Part shown: positions 19,337 to 25,905 of the stretch, piece after piece | Layout of the letters: each line of letters opens with the position of its first letter | Position numbering within the stretch: position 1 is the first letter of the stretch | Assembly (NCBI GenBank): GCA_018882745.1 | Contig: VFFD01000009.1 | Coordinates: forward strand, 1-32,182 | Source: Candidatus Nanopelagicaceae bacterium | Lineage (GTDB): Bacteria > Actinomycetota > Actinomycetes > Nanopelagicales > Nanopelagicaceae | DNA: 32,182 nt | Reading direction: 5' to 3' | Notes under the pieces: generated by a model | The model's database searches: none | Told to the model about the DNA's origin: nothing | The model's input: the letters and a program-made list of their open reading frames with translations, nothing else | Translations under genes and position numbers: made by a program

Positions 19337-19352
19337 TTCGTAAGGCTCATTT
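19328..19352. repeat. 14-bp tandem duplication across the lspA stop and synthase start
   Basis: The 11-mer AAGGCTCATTT (plus strand) occurs at 19328-19338 and again at 19342-19352, separated by CGT. One copy contains the lspA stop codon and an out-of-frame ATG; the other contains the start codon of the pseudouridine synthase. It looks like a small slippage duplication. Confidence 0.7.
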
Positions 19353-19895
19353 CTTATCCTCGTGATGGACATCTTTGTTCTCGTCGTGAATGATGGGCTG
19401 GATATTGCGCATCGCAAGCCAGGTCATGAAAATTCCGGAACAGACAATCGCTGAATCTGCGATGTTAAAAACTGGCCAATTGGGTAGCTCGATCCAATCG
19501 ATTACCTCACCGCGCCAATTTCCAGGCTCACGCGTTGCGCGATCCCAAAGATTTCCCAATACGCCACCAAGAAGGATGCCTAAGGCCATCGCCCATTGAG
19601 AATTGGTGACCTTGCGCATGTAATAAATAAGAAAGGCAGCAACACAGAGCTTTAACGAAGAGAGAATGAGGGTTGCATCAGTTGCAAAATTAAATGCTGC
19701 CCCTGGATTCGTTGCAAAAGTAAACTTGAGAAAGTCGCCAACCACGCGAATTGGTTCGCGAAATTGAAGATAGGCAACCGCCCAATTCTTTGTGATCAGA
19801 TCGAGGGCGAAAATTACCGTCGCAAATATGATGAACAGTCGTCGCGCGCGCTGTGCACGTGACGACGTTATCGGCGCTCTTCCTTCTGTTTGCAT
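19347..19895 (-). CDS. lspA: Lipoprotein signal peptidase (signal peptidase II)
   Basis: Membrane aspartyl protease that removes the signal peptide of diacylglyceryl-modified prolipoproteins made by Lgt. From the ATG at 19895 it has 182 residues and four hydrophobic segments. Catalytic aspartates are Asp118 in GNLWDR and Asp147 in FNIADSAI; the conserved NPGAAFNF is also present. This start overlaps the 3' end of the DksA-like gene by 28 bp. A longer frame reaches 19958 but would overlap much more. A short His/Glu/Lys-rich tail follows the last helix. Confidence 0.94.
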   Translation of the reverse strand: MQTEGRAPITSSRAQRARRLFIIFATVIFALDLITKNWAVAYLQFREPIRVVGDFLKFTFATNPGAAFNFATDATLILSSLKLCVAAFLIYYMRKVTNSQWAMALGILLGGVLGNLWDRATREPGNWRGEVIDWIELPNWPVFNIADSAIVCSGIFMTWLAMRNIQPIIHDENKDVHHEDKK

Positions 19896-20710
19896 AACAT
19901 GCAAAGAGTTGCGCGTGGAAATACTTGGAGACGCGCTTTGCCAATTGCGTTGCCGCAATCTTCACAACGGCCATAACTCTTGGTGTCGATGCGATCGAGT
20001 GCGCGCTCGGTCTGCAGAACCATATCTCGAGCGTTGTAGACCAAAGAGATTTCGTGTTCGCGCTCAAAAGTCTTTGCACCAGCATCCGCCTGGTCATCAC
20101 CAGCGCCGACACCAGAGGCTTCAATCAAATCATCCATTTCAGATTCGATCTCTTCTAACTCTTTCTTGAGTCGAACCAGATCCTTAGCGAGTTCGCTGCG
20201 AATTGCCTTCAATTCGGTGGCAGTCCAATTCTCTTCCCCTTCGCTTACAAATGGAGCAGGGGCTGCTTTGATGGGCTTGAGTGCAGGCGCTTTCTTTCCA
20301 GGTTTTGGTTTACGAACTGGAGGAGGCAGTACCAAACGCTTTTCTTCAACAACGACAATGTCACTTGCTTCAACTTCTGGTTTATAAACCGAAATAGTTG
20401 TAGCGCCGCCTTTGGCGGTGGAGCTGGTGAGCGCCGTCTTATGCGCACCTTTAATAATTTCAGTGGGCTTCTTAGCTGGAGCTTTCTTTGCAAGAACTGG
20501 CTTTACGGGCGCCTTTTTGGCCGGAGCCTTCTTAACTGGAGCTTTCTTGGATGGAAGCTTCTTCGAAGGAACTTTCTTTGCAACAACTTTCTTCGCAGGA
20601 GACTTTTTTGGAGTGGCCTTCTTCGCAGGCGCCTTCTTTGTAGTTACTTTTGTTGTGGGCTTCTTCTTGAATTTCGCCACAGCGGAGGAGAGTTTCTTTT
20701 TCAATGCCAC
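19868..20710 (-). CDS. DksA/TraR-type zinc-finger protein with lysine-rich repeat tail
   Basis: 280 residues from the GTG at 20710. Residues 25-81 are a strictly periodic basic repeat with a lysine pair every five residues (KK-x-P/T-x type, about 12 units), resembling histone H1 tails. A Pro/Ala/Lys linker follows, then an acidic coiled coil (about 165-230, with EEIESEMDDLIEASG) and a four-cysteine zinc finger (Cys249, 252, 270, 273; CEDC and CMLC). The C-terminal part is the DksA/TraR fold that enters the RNA polymerase secondary channel; the tail probably binds nucleic acid. Streptomyces has a related gene between lspA and ileS. TAGCCT lies 8 nt before the GTG and no Shine-Dalgarno is visible. 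It is transcribed divergently from ileS. Confidence 0.88.
   Translation of the reverse strand: MALKKKLSSAVAKFKKKPTTKVTTKKAPAKKATPKKSPAKKVVAKKVPSKKLPSKKAPVKKAPAKKAPVKPVLAKKAPAKKPTEIIKGAHKTALTSSTAKGGATTISVYKPEVEASDIVVVEEKRLVLPPPVRKPKPGKKAPALKPIKAAPAPFVSEGEENWTATELKAIRSELAKDLVRLKKELEEIESEMDDLIEASGVGAGDDQADAGAKTFEREHEISLVYNARDMVLQTERALDRIDTKSYGRCEDCGNAIGKARLQVFPRATLCMLCKQKEERR
20468..20638 (-). repeat. Coding 15-bp repeat array: lysine-pair pentapeptide tail
   Basis: Encodes residues 25-81 of the DksA-like protein. Lysine pairs recur at 25/26, 30/31 and on to 80/81 with 5-residue spacing; one unit (70/71) reads KP. Intervening residues are Ala, Pro, Val, Ser, Thr or Leu. At the DNA level this is a degenerate 15-bp repeat, so copy number could vary between strains. 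Confidence 0.85.
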
Positions 20711-20764
20711 AACGGCGAAGGCTAAGGGTTGGCAGGGATAAATGCCACTCGCCCCGCGATGCGT

Positions 20765-20770
20765 TAGACT
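20765..20770 (+). promoter_or_regulatory. Putative -10 box of the ileS T-box transcript
   Basis: TAGACT on the plus strand, the hexamer also found before hisD, trpB and kynU. Initiation near 20777 would begin the transcript about 20 nt before T-box stem I. No clear -35 is visible. The divergent DksA-like gene starts 55 bp away on the other strand. Confidence 0.5.
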
Positions 20771-20797
20771 TATGGCCTTACATAAACATTCGCATAG

Positions 20798-20959
20798 ACC
20801 AGGCAATCACCTGTGAGCGAGTTGGAAGAAGTGGGCCAAGGCTCATGTAGAACCAACGGTAAGAAAGTTAAGTGGCAGCGAAGGCTGCAAGGCGGGTGGT
20901 ACCGCGGTCAATCACGATCGCCCCTCCATAAGTTCACATTATGGGAGGGATTTTTTTTT
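20798..20959 (+). promoter_or_regulatory. T-box riboswitch, ultrashort stem I, isoleucine (AUC) specifier
   Basis: tRNA-Ile-sensing leader of ileS. Stem I is only CAGG/CCTG (20800-20803 with 20810-20813), and its terminal loop CAATCA contains the specifier AUC at 20806-20808. A second stem, GTTGG/CCAAC (20821-20825 with 20853-20857), follows, then stem III GCAGC-GAAG-GCTGC (20875-20888). The conserved T-box GGGTGGTACCGCGG (20894-20907) contains the UGGUACC bulge that pairs with the uncharged tRNA end; GGCG (20891) can pair with CGCC (20919). The competing hairpin pairs CCCTCCATAA (20922-20931) with TTATGGGAGGG (20939-20949), hiding the Shine-Dalgarno GGGAGGG. A run of nine T follows, directly before the ATG. 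High confidence as a T-box; the mode of action is discussed under findings. Confidence 0.93.
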
Positions 20960-23900
20960 ATGGCCGAAAAGTCGCCGTATGTTGCTCTTGCACCAGCAAT
21001 AGATCTCCCCGCAATCGAGCGCGACATTCTCTCCTTCTGGCAAACCCAAGATGTATTTCATTCCAGCGTTCACATGAGAGCGGGCGGCGAATCATGGACT
21101 TTTTATGAAGGTCCTCCCACAGCAAATGGAATGCCTGGAACGCACCACATTGAAGCGCGGGTATTTAAAGATGTCTTTCCACGTTTTCACACCATGAAAG
21201 GCAAGCACGTCATCCGCAAAGCTGGGTGGGATTGCCATGGCCTTCCTGTTGAGATTGCAGTTGAAAAAGAACTTGGATTTTCAGGTAAAGGCGATATCGA
21301 AAAGTATGGCATCGCAGCCTTTAACAATAAATGTCGTGAATCCGTACAACGTCACGTTGATGCATTTACCGCCATGACAGAGCGCATGGGATTCTGGGTT
21401 GATTTTGATGAAGCGTATTGGACTATGTCTGATGAATACATTGAAAGCGTTTGGTGGTCACTTGCAGAGATTCATAAGAAAGGTCTCCTGGTTCAAGACC
21501 ATCGCGTTGCACCATATTGCCCGCGTTGTGGAACGGGACTTTCCGATCATGAATTAGCGCAAGGCTATGAGACTGTTAAAGATCCTTCGGTCTATGTCCG
21601 CTTCCCTATTACCTCGGGCGAATTAGAAAAGCTGGGCGCCTCTCTACTTGTCTGGACCACAACTCCATGGACGCTAGTTTCCAACACCGCGATTGCGGTA
21701 CATCCTGACGTTGATTATGTAGCAGCGCGCACTAAAGAAACTGAGGATGTAAAAAGTGAAGTTCTTGTCGTCGCTGAACCGCTTCTCTCCGTTCTTGGAG
21801 ATGGCTATGAAGTAATCAAGAAAATGAAAGGCAGCGATCTAGAACGCACCTCATACGCGCGTCCTTTTGACTATGTAGAGATCCCAGATTCTCACTTTGT
21901 GATTCTTGCTGATTACGTCACCACCGAAGATGGAACTGGTTTAGTCCATCAATCCCCTGCATTTGGCGCAGATGACTTGGCGAGCTGCCGTCGTTACAAC
22001 CTTCCAGTTGTGAATCCCATCTTGCCTAATGGTCACTTTCAAGAAAACGTAAACCTAGTTGGCGGTCTCTTCTTCAAAGAGGCCGATAAGCCACTTGTTA
22101 AGGAACTAAAAAATTCTGGTCGCCTCTATCGCCATCAGCAATATGAACATACCTACCCGCATTGCTGGAGATGCCACACACCTCTTATCTATTACGCACA
22201 ACCATCCTGGTATATCCGCACCACGAAGATTAAAGATGCGCTCTTGCGGGAGAACGCTGCCACTGATTGGCATCCAGAAACCATCAAGACTGGACGCTTT
22301 GGTGATTGGCTCAACAACAATATTGATTGGGCTCTCTCCCGTAATCGCTACTGGGGAACTCCACTTCCGATCTGGCGCTGCGAGAATGCCCATGAAGAAT
22401 CTTTTGGTTCCCGAAAAGAACTGCAAGAGCGAACCGGCAGAGACCTCGCAGATCTTGAACTTCATCGACCATACGTTGATGACATAACTTTCGCGTGCAA
22501 AGAATGTTCCGCAACAATGCTTCGCACTCCCGAGGTTATTGATTGTTGGTATGACTCTGGAGCTATGCCTTTTGCACAATGGGGCTACCCACACAAACCA
22601 GGTTCAGTTGAGAAATTCAATGAGGCTTATCCTGCGGACTTCATCTGCGAAGCCATCGACCAGACGCGCGGTTGGTTCTACACACTGATGGCAATTGGGA
22701 CCCTGGTCTTTAATAAATCTTCATACAAGACCGTGCTCTGCCTAGGCCACATCCTTGATAAAGATGGCCGCAAGATGAGCAAGCACCTGGGAAATGTTCT
22801 CGAACCAATGGCGCTGATGGATCAACATGGCGCAGATGCGGTGCGTTGGTACATGCTCGCAGCTGGCTCTCCATGGAGCGCTCGCCGCGTAGGTCATGAT
22901 GCAATCTCAGAAGTAGTACGTAAAACGCTCCTCACTTATTGGAATACCGTCTCTTTCCTCTCTTTATATGCATCAGCGGCGAATTACAGCCCTCAACCAA
23001 TTTCAGATTCATCACAACTCTCCACAATGGATCGCTGGATTATTAGCGAACTCAATCAACTCATCGCCACCGTTGATGCAGCCCTCAACGACTTCGACTC
23101 TCAAGCCGCTGGCTCAGCGCTAGCTACTTTTGTTGATGACCTATCTAATTGGTATGTCCGCCGCTCGCGTCGCCGATTCTGGGATGGCGATAGCGCCGCG
23201 CTATCGACGTTGCATCATTGCCTCAAGACAGTGACTCTTTTAATGGCGCCGATGGTTCCATTTATCACCGAACATGTCTGGCAAAAATTGATCCGCGTCG
23301 TCGAACCCAACTCTCCTACGTCAGTTCACCTCGCAGACTTCCCAGTCGCAGACAAGAAGTCGATAGAAGTGCAGCTTTCAAAAGATGTTGCACTTACCCG
23401 CAGGCTTGTAGAACTTGGTCGCGCCTCCCGCGCCCAATCACAAGTAAAGATTCGCCAACCTCTCTCGCGCGCTCTCATTGCCGCACCTGCATGGAAGTCA
23501 CTCTCCACCGAGCTTCGCGATCAAATCGCAGATGAACTCAATGTTGAAAACCTTGATGATCTATCAAGTGCCGGATCAGGACTTGTTGATATCTCTATCA
23601 AAGCTAATTTCCGCAGCCTCGGCGCAAAATTCGGCGGCGATGTCCAAGCGATTGCAAAAGTAATCTCATCTTCTGATGCCACAGCACTCGTCTCTGAAGT
23701 AAGAACACATGGCAAGTTCTCTCTGCCGTATGGAGACGGCTCAGTCGCTGACGTAACGGAAGAAGATCTTGTCATCACTGAAACGCCCCGAACTGGTTGG
23801 GCTGTCACTTCCCACTCCGGTGAGAGCGTTGCACTCGACCTCACTCTTACTCCGGAACTCATCTCAAAAGGAATCGTTCGCGAAGCCATTCGAGCAATCC

Positions 23901-24109
23901 AAGATGCACGTAAAGCTTCAGGATTCGATGTCAGTGATCGCATTCAAGTGAAATGGAATTCTGATGCTGCATCAGCCTCCGCCATTGAAAACGGAAAGGT
24001 ATGGATTAGTGAGGAAGTGTTGGCACTTTCTTTCGAACGAGACTTCGCACTTAAGCCCGGTCAAGATGAACTAGGACTTGTTCTCTCTCTAGATAAATCT
24101 CTATCGTAA
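20960..24109 (+). CDS. ileS: Isoleucyl-tRNA synthetase, eukaryote-like type 2 (GTHH signature)
   Basis: Charges tRNA-Ile. The ATG at 20960 is set by the GGGAGGG ribosome-binding site in the T-box and gives 1,049 residues; the open frame extends 49 codons upstream through the riboswitch but that part is not coding. The usual HIGH motif reads GTHH (residues 60-63). The second signature is KMSKH (605-609, in DGRKMSKHLGN). An inserted CP1 editing domain is present (WTTTPWTLVSNTAI), as are CPRCGTGLSDHE and CWRCHTPLIYY cysteine pairs and the type-2 anticodon-binding and C-terminal domains. Length and motifs place it with IleRS2 of Actinobacteria and eukaryotes. It is the only strongly regulated gene start in the window. 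Confidence 0.97.
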   Translation: MAEKSPYVALAPAIDLPAIERDILSFWQTQDVFHSSVHMRAGGESWTFYEGPPTANGMPGTHHIEARVFKDVFPRFHTMKGKHVIRKAGWDCHGLPVEIAVEKELGFSGKGDIEKYGIAAFNNKCRESVQRHVDAFTAMTERMGFWVDFDEAYWTMSDEYIESVWWSLAEIHKKGLLVQDHRVAPYCPRCGTGLSDHELAQGYETVKDPSVYVRFPITSGELEKLGASLLVWTTTPWTLVSNTAIAVHPDVDYVAARTKETEDVKSEVLVVAEPLLSVLGDGYEVIKKMKGSDLERTSYARPFDYVEIPDSHFVILADYVTTEDGTGLVHQSPAFGADDLASCRRYNLPVVNPILPNGHFQENVNLVGGLFFKEADKPLVKELKNSGRLYRHQQYEHTYPHCWRCHTPLIYYAQPSWYIRTTKIKDALLRENAATDWHPETIKTGRFGDWLNNNIDWALSRNRYWGTPLPIWRCENAHEESFGSRKELQERTGRDLADLELHRPYVDDITFACKECSATMLRTPEVIDCWYDSGAMPFAQWGYPHKPGSVEKFNEAYPADFICEAIDQTRGWFYTLMAIGTLVFNKSSYKTVLCLGHILDKDGRKMSKHLGNVLEPMALMDQHGADAVRWYMLAAGSPWSARRVGHDAISEVVRKTLLTYWNTVSFLSLYASAANYSPQPISDSSQLSTMDRWIISELNQLIATVDAALNDFDSQAAGSALATFVDDLSNWYVRRSRRRFWDGDSAALSTLHHCLKTVTLLMAPMVPFITEHVWQKLIRVVEPNSPTSVHLADFPVADKKSIEVQLSKDVALTRRLVELGRASRAQSQVKIRQPLSRALIAAPAWKSLSTELRDQIADELNVENLDDLSSAGSGLVDISIKANFRSLGAKFGGDVQAIAKVISSSDATALVSEVRTHGKFSLPYGDGSVADVTEEDLVITETPRTGWAVTSHSGESVALDLTLTPELISKGIVREAIRAIQDARKASGFDVSDRIQVKWNSDAASASAIENGKVWISEEVLALSFERDFALKPGQDELGLVLSLDKSLS
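24102..24107 (+). promoter_or_regulatory. Putative -10 box for a leaderless protease transcript
   Basis: TATCGT overlaps the last codons and the stop of ileS and is followed by 6 nt (AAGAAA) and the ATG at 24114. The spacing is the same as at the other TANNNT starts. It could let the protease be expressed apart from T-box control. Confidence 0.4.
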
Positions 24110-24113
24110 GAAA

Positions 24114-25109
24114 ATGCAAAAGTCAGTCAGAAACCGAGCCAGTAAACGGTTCTTTCCGATTCTTGCGAGCGTTCTACTCTCACTTCTACTGCCGTTGCCA
24201 AACGCTTGGCCCATCTATGGCGGCCAAGAATCTATTGCAAATCCGATTGTTGTTGGATTGCTGCAGGGTCAATATGCAACTAATTCTGGGTGCAGCGGTG
24301 CACTGGTAGCTCCCCAAATAGTTTTCACAGCAGCACATTGCCTTGGCGGCACCGCAAGTAACTTCTGGGTTGCCTCACCGGGCTCTGATCTACGCGATGC
24401 AACAACACTTCGAATTCAAGTCGAATCATTCCTTGTTCCAGATGGATTTTCTACAACTCAATTCCCATATGACAACGATTTTGGAATTGTTATTCTTAAG
24501 GCGCCATTTCCAAACGCTAAGGTTGTAAAGATTGCAACAATAGATCAGATAACAAATTGGGTTGCTCAAGAGGCGGACGTACTCCATGTTGGATATGGTT
24601 GTACTGCACTCGTTGATTCGCCGCCGTGCGGTAAAACAAGTCCGATTCCATTTCAACTGGAAACTCAGTTGAGAAAAACTATCCCGCCACAATTCGCTTC
24701 GTTGAAGCCAAATACATTCACTGTCACAAAGATCTCAGTGGAGAAAACCATTTGTGGGGGTGATTCGGGATCGCCGCTTCTAAAGATGGTTGAGGGTTCT
24801 TGGCTATACATCGGTGCCCAAAGTTCGAGCAATGGCGCTGGCTGTACGAAAACTTGTAACGATTTATGCAGCGCTACACAAGGAATACCCGCTGCGAACC
24901 CGACGCTCATGAATCAGATCCAGAAGTACCTTGTCCCCTCTGTTCCTTCGGCAACACCTACTCCGCAACAAAGTCCATCTCCTATTTCGAGCATGACTAC
25001 GAACCCTTCGAGTAAGAAGAAAATCACCATCACTTGCACTAAGGGAAAAATCACAAAGAAAATCACCGCAGTCAATCCCAAGTGCCCTATCGGGTACAAG
25101 AAAAAGTAG
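24114..25109 (+). CDS. Secreted trypsin-like (S1) serine protease with Lys-rich C-terminal motif
   Basis: 331 residues. A signal peptide (basic start, hydrophobic core about 13-28) ends near PNAWP, right before IYGG (34-37), which resembles the IVGG mature N-terminus of trypsin-like enzymes; activation may need only a very short propeptide. The triad is His75 (TAAHC), Asp122 (DNDFGIVIL) and Ser218 (CGGDSGSPL). Paired cysteines (60/76, 163/172, 214, 244/248/252) suggest disulfides. A Pro/Ser/Thr linker (about 276-300) leads to a C-terminal module with Cys308 and Cys324 in a lysine-rich setting (ITCTKGKITKKI, NPKCPIGYKKK), possibly a wall- or surface-binding tag. The substrate is unknown. It follows ileS by 4 bp and faces kynA with 1 bp between stop codons. 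Confidence 0.9.
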   Translation: MQKSVRNRASKRFFPILASVLLSLLLPLPNAWPIYGGQESIANPIVVGLLQGQYATNSGCSGALVAPQIVFTAAHCLGGTASNFWVASPGSDLRDATTLRIQVESFLVPDGFSTTQFPYDNDFGIVILKAPFPNAKVVKIATIDQITNWVAQEADVLHVGYGCTALVDSPPCGKTSPIPFQLETQLRKTIPPQFASLKPNTFTVTKISVEKTICGGDSGSPLLKMVEGSWLYIGAQSSSNGAGCTKTCNDLCSATQGIPAANPTLMNQIQKYLVPSVPSATPTPQQSPSPISSMTTNPSSKKKITITCTKGKITKKITAVNPKCPIGYKKK

Positions 25110-25110
25110 C

Positions 25111-25905
25111 TTAAAACTTACTTCTGATCTCCCAGAGATCGGGAAACACTGGCTTAAACAAAGTTGAAGCTAAGTAATCAGCGCCGCTAGAGCCACCCGT
25201 TCCTGATTTATGGCCAATAGTGCGTTCGACCATCTTTACATGTCGATAACGCCACTCTTGTAGACCTTCATCGATATCAACAAGGCGTTCACAGATAAGT
25301 GAACCTTCTGGGTCATTGCGATGCATGTCAAGCAAAGAGGTCTGCACATCAGAGTTGGGTTCATAATGTTTCGAGTAGTCACGATCAAGTATCTGGTCCG
25401 GAATTGCAAAGCCACGTGAGTGCACATATCTAAGTGCGCTATCCCAAATTGATCGTGTCTTCATAAGTGCTTCAACTCGTGCTTTATCTTCGGGCATCAG
25501 ATGTGCAGCAGTTTTGCTATCACGTCTGCCAAGAATTGCTTCAACCTCTCGGAATTGGGCTGATTGAAATCCGCTTGAGGCACCTAAACGATCTCGGAAA
25601 GAGTTGAATTGAAGTGGAGTCATCGTTTCAAGAATGTCGATTTGAGCTACACAAATCTTCATAATGGTTCGAATGCGCCCCAAGATAGAAAGCGAGTAAT
25701 GGGTATCACCCGCTTCCAGCGAGCGCTGAACAGCTTTAAATTCATGAATCAACTCTTTAAACCAGAGTTCATACGTTTGGTGAATGACGATAAAGAGAAG
25801 TTCGTCATGTTCGGGGCCATCCGAGAGTGGTTGTTGAAGTTTTAAAAGCTCGTCCACTTTGAGATAGGAGCTGTACGTAAGGGCGGCATCATGGTTGTCG
25901 GTCAT
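25111..25905 (-). CDS. kynA: Tryptophan 2,3-dioxygenase
   Basis: Haem enzyme that opens the indole ring of tryptophan to N-formylkynurenine. The 264-residue protein is of normal bacterial length. It has the substrate-site HQTYELWFKELIHEF (His42 corresponds to the conserved distal histidine), Arg104 in FRDRLGASSGFQS, the haem-ligand His232 in TIGHKSGTGGSSG, and SSYLKVDELL near the start. The start overlaps the kynU stop by 4 bp (ATGA). A perfect inverted repeat sits near the 3' end. No kynurenine formamidase gene is in the window. Confidence 0.95.
   Translation of the reverse strand: MTDNHDAALTYSSYLKVDELLKLQQPLSDGPEHDELLFIVIHQTYELWFKELIHEFKAVQRSLEAGDTHYSLSILGRIRTIMKICVAQIDILETMTPLQFNSFRDRLGASSGFQSAQFREVEAILGRRDSKTAAHLMPEDKARVEALMKTRSIWDSALRYVHSRGFAIPDQILDRDYSKHYEPNSDVQTSLLDMHRNDPEGSLICERLVDIDEGLQEWRYRHVKMVERTIGHKSGTGGSSGADYLASTLFKPVFPDLWEIRSKF
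25126..25140. repeat. Perfect inverted repeat in the 3' end of kynA
   Basis: GATCTC-CCA-GAGATC, a 6-bp stem with 3-nt loop, inside the last codons of kynA and 17 bp past the protease stop. On the minus strand it is followed by T-rich sequence (GTTTTAAGCTACTTTTT), so it might help end kynA transcription. The tract is not contiguous, so a terminator call is weak. Confidence 0.3.

Noticed and set aside
20468-20638. CRISPR-like or non-coding tandem repeat
   Set aside because: The 15-bp periodicity is explained by the lysine-pair pentapeptide code of the DksA-like protein; there are no spacers.
20711-20806. N-terminal extension of the DksA-like protein
   Set aside because: It would run into the ileS promoter and stem I of the T-box, and the translation is unlike the family; the GTG at 20710 begins the basic region.
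20813-20959. N-terminal extension of IleRS by 49 codons
   Set aside because: This stretch is the T-box riboswitch; its translation has no IleRS similarity, and the Shine-Dalgarno points to the ATG at 20960.
22106-22594. Minus-strand open frame of 162 codons opposite ileS
   Set aside because: Lies entirely inside the certain ileS coding region; no motif and no promoter.
23521-23943. Minus-strand open frame of 140 codons opposite the ileS 3' end
   Set aside because: Antisense shadow with Ser-rich composition; ileS is intact here.
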